Below are positions 1 through 4,966 of a stretch of 8,289 nt of DNA, one piece after another. This stretch comes from Chloroflexota bacterium (GTDB lineage Bacteria > Chloroflexota > Dehalococcoidia > Lucifugimonadales > Australimonadaceae): positions 1 to 8,289 of the forward strand of contig JAPOOH010000299.1 of assembly GCA_026713505.1 (NCBI GenBank), given 5' to 3'. Position numbers and translations under genes: made by a program. Within the stretch, counting starts at the first letter, position 1. Each line of letters begins with the position of its first letter. The notes under the pieces are model-generated. The model was not told where the DNA came from. It saw nothing but the letters and a program-made list of their open reading frames with translations, and ran no database searches.

Positions 1-3
1 AGG

Positions 4-26
4 ATGGTTCGACAGGCTCACCATGA
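4..26. repeat. REP-like hairpin element, copy A
   Basis: The arms ATGGT (4-8) and ACCAT (20-24) form a 5-bp stem around an 11-nt loop beginning TCGACAGG. The element lies just downstream of the minus-strand pseudoprotease gene that ends at 66. A second copy with the same layout, ATG(G/C)TTCG then GCTCA(C/G)CATGA, lies at 7895-7918. Similar 'TTCGACAGGCTCA' intergenic elements recur in many environmental bacterial genomes in my memory; no search was made. It may also serve as the 3' end hairpin of the gene at 66-1286. Confidence 0.5.
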
Positions 27-65
27 GCGGGGGAGGCTGTTTTCACAAGAACGACTGGAACATCC

Positions 66-1286
66 CTAGAAGGACAGGTCCACCAGCTGCACGCCCGAAT
101 CGGTCCGCATCACCTCTACGGTGGTGAGGGCGGCCTCCGCGTTCATCCAGAACTCGATGGTCGCGCCGACGTACATGGAGAGGTCCAGCGCTACCGGGAA
201 GTCGTACTCGCCGACCTCCGTGACCTCGCGGGTGAACCACAGCGTGGGCCGATTCTCCTTGCTGACCTTTGCGTAGAGCCGGGTGCCGGGCACGGCCGGT
301 GCGCCGTCCACCGTGAGGTCGCCGTAGAACAGCAGCGGAATGTGGGGCGGCGCGCCCACGGGGCCCAGGGTGCTCGCCGTCGGCGGGCTGATCTGGGTGT
401 AGCCGGTGCGCAGCGTCGGGATCACGCTGGTGCCGAGGTCGGCGGCGGTCGCGGCGTAGACCTGTTTCTCCTCACCGACCCCTCGGTCGGTCAGCCACGA
501 TGCGGGCATACGGATGCCCTGCAGCTTGGCCTGGTCGTTGATCAGGATACCGCCGTCGAACGCTGAAGACTCGCCGATGTGCAACTGGATGAAGCCGTAG
601 CCAAGCAGCGAGTAGATGAACCCCCGCGCGGTCACCGGGCGCGGGTCCAGCAGTCCGTTGAACGGGTCGTACTGCATCAGCACCATCGGGTCGCCGATGC
701 CGGGGATGTCGGCGGAGAGGGACAAGAAGCTGTAGGTGCGTGGCTCACCCAGCGGGGTGAGCAGCGCAAGGCCCTGCTCGTCGCTCCTGCCAGTCACCCA
801 TGCGGTGCCTTCCGTGCCGTCGGCCAGCGTGAAGACAACCTCTGGGGCGTTTCCCAACGGCGCCGCAGCGGTGATGATCTCGCCGTTCTCGCTGATGAAG
901 GCGCCGGTCCACGTGGACTCGCCGAGCGAGAGCTTCACGATGGCGTCCCTCGCCTGCGACGCCGACTCCTCGAGGGTAAACATGGGTATCGGGGTCGGGG
1001 CCGGCGTGGGTGTGATCGTTGGCGTCGGCGTCGAAGTCGGCGTCGCTGTCGGCGTCGCCGTAGCCGTCGGTGTGGGCGTCGCGGTGGCCGTCGGCGTTGG
1101 AGTCGCGGTGGGCGCCGGCGTAGGCGTGTGCGTCGGGGTTGGGGTGGGGGCCTGGGTTGGAGTCGGGGTAGGGGCGGGCGTCGGCACAGGCTCTTCTTCG
1201 CGGGAGTTGTCCAAGGCGATGGCGAGCCCCAGCACGAAGATGGCTGTGAGGATGATCAGGGTTGGTATCCGCAGGGATTTCCGCAT
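66..1286 (-). CDS. exported HtrA/trypsin-like pseudoprotease with Thr-Pro-rich stalk (paralogue 1)
   Basis: 406 aa. Residues 1-7 are basic and 8-25 hydrophobic, forming a signal peptide or uncleaved anchor with no lipobox cysteine. Residues about 33-101 are a Thr/Pro/Ala stalk. Residues about 105-290 follow the HtrA/trypsin-like pattern: TGAFIS-x-x-GEIIT, then TGRSDEQGLALL, then DGGILIN and LQGIRMP. The catalytic positions of active family members are all replaced: His by Ala142 (IITAAAPL), Asp by Gly172 (QGLALL) and Ser by Asp244 (FDGGIL). Residues about 315-406 form a beta domain with the pattern LLFYGDLTVDG-x-P-x-x-PGT-x-LYA, resembling modules common in Chloroflexota surface proteins. The start ATG has an AGGAAAG ribosome site a few bases upstream. 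The gene lies 163 bp downstream of its paralogue. No proteolysis is expected; a binding or scaffold role at the cell surface is inferred, and the ligand is unknown. Confidence 0.85.
   Translation of the reverse strand: MRKSLRIPTLIILTAIFVLGLAIALDNSREEEPVPTPAPTPTPTQAPTPTPTHTPTPAPTATPTPTATATPTPTATATPTATPTSTPTPTITPTPAPTPIPMFTLEESASQARDAIVKLSLGESTWTGAFISENGEIITAAAPLGNAPEVVFTLADGTEGTAWVTGRSDEQGLALLTPLGEPRTYSFLSLSADIPGIGDPMVLMQYDPFNGLLDPRPVTARGFIYSLLGYGFIQLHIGESSAFDGGILINDQAKLQGIRMPASWLTDRGVGEEKQVYAATAADLGTSVIPTLRTGYTQISPPTASTLGPVGAPPHIPLLFYGDLTVDGAPAVPGTRLYAKVSKENRPTLWFTREVTEVGEYDFPVALDLSMYVGATIEFWMNAEAALTTVEVMRTDSGVQLVDLSF
984..1190 (-). repeat. hexanucleotide-like tandem repeat encoding the Thr-Pro stalk of paralogue 1
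   Basis: The plus strand shows degenerate GGCGTN/GGGGTN units, which read on the minus strand as alternating Thr-Pro and Ala-Thr-Pro codons (residues about 33-101). Six-base units keep the reading frame, so copy-number change would only lengthen or shorten the stalk. The units vary at wobble positions, which would limit replication slippage. Long open frames on the opposite strand here (Gly-Val-rich) are artefacts of the repeat. Confidence 0.85.
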
Positions 1287-1449
1287 GGTCTTTCCTGGGC
1301 TGCCCGCTCTCAGTGCAGGCCCTAGCTCCCTTCATTCAAGAGGCGTATGCGTGAGGTCCTTGTTCCGCGCATCGCGACGTTCGGGACTCCAAGAGGCGTG
1401 ACGGGCAGGGCCAACATGCCTTGCCCGCCGTCGAAACGGACGCAGCGAA
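1287..1449. other. intergenic spacer between tandem pseudoprotease genes: hairpin and 10-bp direct repeat
   Basis: The 163-bp spacer holds an inverted repeat, GGGCAGGG (1403-1410) against CCTTGCCC (1419-1426). It has an 8-nt loop and one G-T pair on the plus strand, which becomes a mismatch in the minus-strand transcript. It could end the upstream gene, but there is no T tract. A 10-bp direct repeat, CAAGAGGCGT, occurs at 1337-1346 and 1390-1399, 53 bp apart; its role is unknown. No convincing minus-strand promoter was found, so the gene at 66-1286 may depend on read-through from 1450-2679. Confidence 0.35.
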
Positions 1450-2679
1450 CTAGAAGGCGAGGTTCAGTGACACGGTCAGGTCTTGCGCTTGATCGTCGTA
1501 GGTACCCTTCTGCTCCGCCGGCATGGCGTTCGCCCAGAACTCCACTTCCGCTCCGTTGTAGCTGTTGTTCGGTGCGGACACGTTGAGGAGGTAGAAGCCA
1601 AGCTCCGTAACCGCATTCGCATCATCGACCCAGTGGTCCGGTTGACCGGCCTTCTGCAGTCTCGCATACAGCGGGGTCCCCGGAGCCGCGTCAACGCCGT
1701 CTATGGTGATGTGGCCACTGAAGATGAGCGGAAGTGAGGGGAACTCCTCGATGGAGCGGCTGGGCGGATCGGGGTCAATCTGGAGCAGGCCGGTCCGCAG
1801 GGCGGGGATGGAACTGGTCCCGACCTGCGCGGCGTCGACTGCGTAGACCTCCTGGGCGTTGCCCGCGATGAGGTTGTCGACCAGCCACGCGGACGGCATA
1901 CGGACGCCCTGGATCTTCCCGTCCGGGTTGATGAGCATGGCGCCGTCCGAAGTCGAGTTACTGGCGGCACGTATCTGCATGTAGTTGAACCCGAGGATAC
2001 CGGGCTTGTACCCGCTCACCGTCGTCAGCCGCTGCTCGACCGAGGGCGAGAGAGTGGAGTGCTGGAGCAGGCCGAGCTCGTCGCCGATGATGGGCGGCTG
2101 CGCGGAGAGCTGGATGAAGTCGTAGGGAGGAGTCGCGCTGATGGGGCGCAAGAGGGCCAGACCGATGACGTCATCCCTGCCGACCACCCATGCCTCGCCC
2201 TGTTTCCCACTCGCGCGGTTATCGGCGGCCAACTGGAAACTCACCAGGGGAGCGCTGCCGAGCGCCTCGGACGTCGTGAGTATCTCGCCCTCCTCGCTGA
2301 TGACGGCCCCTGTCCAGACCCTGTTGTTCGCTTCCAACCGGACTGTGGCTCTCGTTGCGACCCTGACGACGTCGATAGGCGAGAGAGTGGGCGTTGCGGT
2401 TGGCGTCGCCGTGGGCGCCGAAGGCGTCGGGGTTGACGTCGGCGTCGGCGTGGGCGTCGGCGTGTGAGTAGCCGTGGGCATCGGAGTTGCCGTTGGTGTC
2501 GCCGTGGGCGTTGCCGTAGGCGTGGGGGTCGCGGTGGGTGTGGGGGTAGCCGTGGGCAGCGGGGTCGGCGTGGCAACCACGGGGACCACCGGCGGCGGGC
2601 TGGAACAGGCAACGCTGATGGTCATCGCAAGCGCGACGGTCAGGACTATAAACGCCGGGACATGTAGAGGTATCCGCAT
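1450..2679 (-). CDS. exported HtrA/trypsin-like pseudoprotease with Thr-Pro-rich stalk (paralogue 2)
   Basis: 409 aa. The hydrophobic leader (residues 7-24) ends in SVAC with Cys25 followed by Ser-Ser-Pro, so it may be a lipoprotein, although Ser at -3 is a weak lipobox. Residues about 36-98 are the Thr-Pro stalk. Residues about 102-290 are HtrA/trypsin-like: TGAVIS-x-x-GEILT, VVGRDDVIGLALLRP, DGAMLINPDGKIQGVRM. The triad positions are again lost: His to Glu138 (ILTTSEAL), Asp to Gly173 (VIGLALL) and Ser to Asp245 (TSDGAML). The C-terminal beta domain starts near LIFSGHITIDG. Shared blocks with the gene at 66-1286 (WTGA-x-IS, GLALL-x-P, RMP-x-x-WL, QVYA, LRTG) show a tandem duplication. Paralogue 2 has a short insertion near residues 153-160. 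A GAGG ribosome site precedes the ATG and a good sigma70 promoter lies upstream. The family assignment comes from the motif pattern; function is unknown. Confidence 0.86.
   Translation of the reverse strand: MRIPLHVPAFIVLTVALAMTISVACSSPPPVVPVVATPTPLPTATPTPTATPTPTATPTATPTATPMPTATHTPTPTPTPTSTPTPSAPTATPTATPTLSPIDVVRVATRATVRLEANNRVWTGAVISEEGEILTTSEALGSAPLVSFQLAADNRASGKQGEAWVVGRDDVIGLALLRPISATPPYDFIQLSAQPPIIGDELGLLQHSTLSPSVEQRLTTVSGYKPGILGFNYMQIRAASNSTSDGAMLINPDGKIQGVRMPSAWLVDNLIAGNAQEVYAVDAAQVGTSSIPALRTGLLQIDPDPPSRSIEEFPSLPLIFSGHITIDGVDAAPGTPLYARLQKAGQPDHWVDDANAVTELGFYLLNVSAPNNSYNGAEVEFWANAMPAEQKGTYDDQAQDLTVSLNLAF
2386..2574 (-). repeat. hexanucleotide-like tandem repeat encoding the Thr-Pro stalk of paralogue 2
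   Basis: Degenerate GGCGTN units on the plus strand encode Ala-Thr-Pro/Thr-Pro repeats (residues about 36-98). The stalk is close in length to that of paralogue 1 but uses a different unit order, so the two stalks have diverged independently since the duplication or been homogenised only partly. Confidence 0.83.
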
Positions 2680-2732
2680 TAGGCCTCACAGGGCTGGCAA
2701 GCTCTATCGTCCACAATGGGGACAATGCGGCG

Positions 2733-2761
2733 ATTCTAAGCGCCAGGGGGGCAGTCTCCAA
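2733..2761 (-). promoter_or_regulatory. sigma70-type promoter for the gene at 1450-2679
   Basis: On the minus strand a -35 box TTGGAG (2756-2761) and a -10 box TAGAAT (2733-2738, 5 of 6 to consensus) are separated by 17 nt. The predicted transcript start is near 2726, giving a leader of about 47 nt before the ATG. Confidence 0.55.
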
Positions 2762-2826
2762 TGAGTTAGGGTTGCTTGTTTCGGGACTGTGTGTCAGCAC
2801 CGGCACCGAAGCGGGTGCGACCGCTA

Positions 2827-2835
2827 TGCTATGCT
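2827..2835 (+). promoter_or_regulatory. possible extended -10 promoter for prfA
   Basis: TGCTATGCT matches the extended -10 form TGnTATnnT (TATGCT at 2830-2835). No good -35 box lies 16-18 nt upstream. A start near 2842 would put the perfect palindrome at 2848-2863 inside the leader. Confidence 0.33.
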
Positions 2836-2847
2836 GACTACTACGTT

Positions 2848-2863
2848 CCCCGGCGCGCCGGGG
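2848..2863. promoter_or_regulatory. 16-bp perfect palindrome in the prfA leader region
   Basis: CCCCGGCGCGCCGGGG is fully self-complementary and lies 23 bp before the prfA ATG, ahead of the purine-rich ribosome site GAGAGAGA (2873-2880). In RNA it could form a very stable GC hairpin; in DNA it could be an operator. There is no T tract, so it is not a normal terminator. Which of these it does is unknown. Confidence 0.45.
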
Positions 2864-2886
2864 TTCCATTGTGAGAGAGATTCGCG

Positions 2887-3963
2887 ATGTTCGAACGGCT
2901 GGATAACCTCCTGAAGCGGCGTGAGGAGATAGACATGCTCCTCGCCTCGCTTGAAGTCGTCGCCGACCCGGCCCAGCTCACGAGGCTCGGCAGGGAGCGC
3001 GCGGCGCTGTTGCCGGTAGTGAGCGCCTGGGAGCGGCTGCAGAGCGCGCAGGACGAGCTCGCCGAGGCGAGAGACCTGGCCTCGGATGCCGACCCGGAGG
3101 TCGCTGAGCTGGCGCAGGAGGAAGCCGAGAGCCTCACCGTAGAGGTGGAGCGGCTGAACGGGGAATTGCGGGAGGCGTTGCTCCCGAAAGACCCGAACGA
3201 CAGCAAGAATGTCATCATGGAGATACGGGGCGGCACCGGAGGCGACGAGGCGGCGCTCTTCGCGGGCGACCTCTTCCGCATGTACCAGCGGTACGCACAG
3301 CGCCACGGGCTCCGCGTGGACATCGTCAACACGAGCGAGACGGAACAGGGCGGGCTCAAAGAGGTGGTGTGCGAGATCGAGGGGGCCGACGCATACCGCC
3401 TTCTCAAGCACGAGAGCGGTGTCCACCGCGTCCAGCGCGTGCCGGTGACCGAGGCGCAGGGCCGCATACACACCTCCACCGCCACCGTTGCCGTGCTGCC
3501 GGAGGCGGACGAAGTGGACGTGGATCTCAAACCGGAAGACCTGCGCATAGACATCTTCCACGCCGGCGGGCCCGGTGGCCAGAACGTGAACAAGGTCGCC
3601 ACGGCCGTTCGCGTGGTGCACAACCCCACCGGCATCATGGTCGTCTCGCAGGACGAGCGTTCACAGCTGCGCAACAAGACGAAGGCGCTCGCCGTGCTGC
3701 GCTCACGCCTATTCGACCTGCAGTGGCAGGAGCAGCAGGCAGCGACGTCGGCAACGCGGCGCTCCCAGGTGGGCGCGGGCGACCGTTCCGAGAAGATACG
3801 CACCTACAACTTCCCGCAGGACCGACTGACGGACCACCGTATCGGCAAGTCTATCCACGGCCTGCAGGAGATCATGGACGGGCAGATAGACGCCGTGGTC
3901 CGGGAGCTGCTGCAGGACGAACAGGCCCGCCTTCTGGCGGAAGAGGCGGAAGCTGCCGTCTGA
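2887..3963 (+). CDS. prfA: peptide chain release factor 1 (RF1)
   Basis: 358 aa, full family length. RF1 recognises UAA and UAG in the ribosomal A site and triggers hydrolysis of peptidyl-tRNA. The codon-recognition tripeptide PVT is at residues 186-188 (RVPVTEAQGRIHTS), the RF1 rather than the RF2 (SPF) form. The catalytic GGQ is at 230-232 within HAGGPGGQNVNK. The N-terminal third is a charged helical domain (about 1-100), as in other RF1 proteins, followed by the conserved GGTGGDEAALFAGDL stretch. The start ATG follows the GAGAGAGA site by 6 nt. prmC, which encodes the methyltransferase for the GGQ glutamine and often follows prfA, is absent: the next gene is nuoA on the opposite strand, 19 bp beyond the stop. 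Very sure of the identity. Confidence 0.98.
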   Translation: MFERLDNLLKRREEIDMLLASLEVVADPAQLTRLGRERAALLPVVSAWERLQSAQDELAEARDLASDADPEVAELAQEEAESLTVEVERLNGELREALLPKDPNDSKNVIMEIRGGTGGDEAALFAGDLFRMYQRYAQRHGLRVDIVNTSETEQGGLKEVVCEIEGADAYRLLKHESGVHRVQRVPVTEAQGRIHTSTATVAVLPEADEVDVDLKPEDLRIDIFHAGGPGGQNVNKVATAVRVVHNPTGIMVVSQDERSQLRNKTKALAVLRSRLFDLQWQEQQAATSATRRSQVGAGDRSEKIRTYNFPQDRLTDHRIGKSIHGLQEIMDGQIDAVVRELLQDEQARLLAEEAEAAV

Positions 3964-3982
3964 GGCTGGTCCCGACCGGGGA

Positions 3983-4426
3983 TCAGGCCGCGATAGGGTC
4001 TGCGGTGTCCGCGCTCGCGCCGGGGGCCGATGCCGCGTGGAGCGTTTCGTCCCACTCCATCCCCCCGCGCTTCCACTCGTAGGCCCAGCCGGCGACCATC
4101 ACGGCAGTGAAGAAGAGGATGGCGCCGAATGCGGACCACCCCAGCGCTCCCGCCTGGGACGCCCACGGGAAGAGGAAGACGACTTCCACGTCGAACAGGA
4201 GAAAGAGGAGCGCGAACCGGTAGTAGCGGACGTTGAAGCGCTCCCAGCGCCCGCGCTCCGGCTCCATGCCACACTCGTACGGGGTGTACTTGATGGGGTT
4301 TGGACGGAACGGGCGAGCCTTGATCCTGGTGGCAAGCTGAGAGAGTACGAGCACGCTGGCCGGCACGACGACCGCCACTGCCGAGAGCATGAGGACAAGC
4401 CCGTACTGCCGCAGGTAGTCTTCCAT
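3983..4426 (-). CDS. nuoA: NADH-quinone oxidoreductase subunit A (complex I)
   Basis: 147 aa membrane protein, also called NdhC. It is one of the small proton-channel-side subunits of respiratory complex I. Three hydrophobic segments are visible, at about 8-30, 70-90 and 96-115. The signature YTPYECGMEP (48-56) includes Cys52 in the quinone-site loop region. The second helix carries the conserved acidic pair Asp79 and Glu81 in LLFDVEVVFLFPWA. The C-terminus (about 120-147) is a polar, Ala-rich extension longer than in many homologues. No nuoB or other complex I gene lies in the window, although nuoA usually heads the nuo operon. No Shine-Dalgarno sequence precedes the ATG, and a promoter ends 6 nt upstream, suggesting a leaderless mRNA. 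It converges with prfA (19-bp gap). Confidence 0.95.
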   Translation of the reverse strand: MEDYLRQYGLVLMLSAVAVVVPASVLVLSQLATRIKARPFRPNPIKYTPYECGMEPERGRWERFNVRYYRFALLFLLFDVEVVFLFPWASQAGALGWSAFGAILFFTAVMVAGWAYEWKRGGMEWDETLHAASAPGASADTADPIAA

Positions 4427-4432
4427 GAACCC

Positions 4433-4462
4433 ATGCTATGGAGACTGCCCGCCGAGCGTCAA
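4433..4462 (-). promoter_or_regulatory. promoter for nuoA, probably leaderless
   Basis: On the minus strand TTGACG (4457-4462; 5 of 6 to the -35 consensus) and TAGCAT (4433-4438; 4 of 6 to the -10) are separated by 18 nt. Only 6 nt lie between the -10 box and the nuoA ATG, so transcription would start at or next to the start codon. This fits the lack of a ribosome site. Confidence 0.45.
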
Positions 4463-4492
4463 GCCTGAACGTGCGCAGCAGTCCTTCCCTGC

Positions 4493-4522
4493 TTGCATCA
4501 CGAGTGACTCAAATGCTAATAT
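4493..4522 (+). promoter_or_regulatory. extended -10 promoter for speDE
   Basis: TTGCAT (4493-4498) and TAATAT (4517-4522) are separated by 18 nt. TGC directly upstream of the -10 box gives an extended -10 element. Predicted transcription start is near 4529, leaving a leader of about 65 nt before the speD TTG. Confidence 0.5.
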
Positions 4523-4534
4523 GCCCGTCTGTGT

Positions 4535-4593
4535 CCGCTTGTTCCGCCAGGGAACTCCGCAAGCGGTACTTTCCGGAAAGGGGGGCTGCTTGA
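4535..4593 (+). promoter_or_regulatory. structured 5' leader of speD
   Basis: CCGCTTG (4535-4541) pairs with CAAGCGG (4560-4566), and the adjoining TTCC (4542-4545) pairs with GGAA (4551-4554). This gives an 11-bp stem with a 5-nt loop (GCCAG) and a 5-nt bulge (CTCCG) on the 3' side. A second, perfect 12-bp palindrome, CTTTCCGGAAAG, follows at 4569-4580. Its right half overlaps the ribosome site AAAGGGGGG (4577-4585), which sits 8 nt before the TTG. Folding could therefore affect ribosome access. I do not recognise a known riboswitch class; regulation by AdoMet or polyamines is speculation. Confidence 0.45.
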
Positions 4594-4965
4594 TTGGAAG
4601 CGCTTGGTCGTCACTTACTGCTGGAGCTCCGCTCCTGTAACCCCGAATCGCTCGATGACCTTCCCCTGCTGGAAGGCATGATGCTGCGCGCCGCAGTGGA
4701 AACCGGCGCAACTGTTATAGGCAAGATCTTTCATCAATTCAGTCCCCAGGGAGTTACCGGCGTCGTTGCCATCGCCGAATCCCACCTGTGCATCCATACC
4801 TGGCCAGAGTTCTCCTACGCCGCTGTGGACATATTCACCTGCGGCGAGAACTTCGACCCCACGGAAGCCGCCAAGCTCATCATCGCGGGCCTCGAGTCGT
4901 CGGACCCGGAGATGACCGAGGTCTCCCGCGGGATCGACATCCTCACCGCCGCCGCCACCGCCTGA
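4594..4965 (+). CDS. speD: S-adenosylmethionine decarboxylase proenzyme (prokaryotic class 1B)
   Basis: 123 aa. It decarboxylates AdoMet to supply the aminopropyl donor for polyamine synthesis. The proenzyme cleaves itself between Glu62 and Ser63, and Ser63 becomes the pyruvoyl cofactor. The site AESHLCIHTWPE is present, with His68 and, in DIFTCGE, Cys83; these match the catalytic Ser63/His68/Cys83 numbering I recall for the Thermotoga enzyme. The start is TTG: an in-frame TGA stands directly before it, a strong AAAGGGGGG site lies 8 nt upstream, and the resulting N-terminus (MEALGRHLLLEL) matches the family. The next in-frame ATG would remove about 28 conserved residues. Its stop is followed by a single base and then the speE ATG, so the two are cotranscribed and probably translationally coupled. 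Confidence 0.97.
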   Translation: MEALGRHLLLELRSCNPESLDDLPLLEGMMLRAAVETGATVIGKIFHQFSPQGVTGVVAIAESHLCIHTWPEFSYAAVDIFTCGENFDPTEAAKLIIAGLESSDPEMTEVSRGIDILTAAATA

Positions 4966-4966
4966 G

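Noticed and set aside
984..1190. Possible CRISPR array or minisatellite
   Set aside because: There are no spacers; the repeat is continuous, in frame, and codes for the Thr-Pro stalk.
736..1401. Long plus-strand Gly-Val-rich open frame opposite paralogue 1, and similar ones at 2141-2764
   Set aside because: These are the complement of the Thr-Pro repeat; six-base units leave several frames open. The minus-strand frames have signal peptides, ribosome sites and recognisable domains.
2219..2869. Minus-strand 216-aa open frame overlapping the start of paralogue 2
   Set aside because: It is an off-frame reading of the same repeat and runs across the promoter region; it shows no protein-like motifs.
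2824..3803. Long minus-strand open frames antisense to prfA
   Set aside because: High GC makes antisense frames long; the plus strand encodes an unmistakable RF1.
3964..3988. Terminator between convergent prfA and nuoA
   Set aside because: Only a 4-bp TCCC/GGGA stem is visible and there is no T tract; too weak to call.
4425..4640. Plus-strand 71-aa open frame overlapping the speD start
   Set aside because: It covers the promoter and leader and overlaps speD out of frame; no motif or ribosome site supports it.
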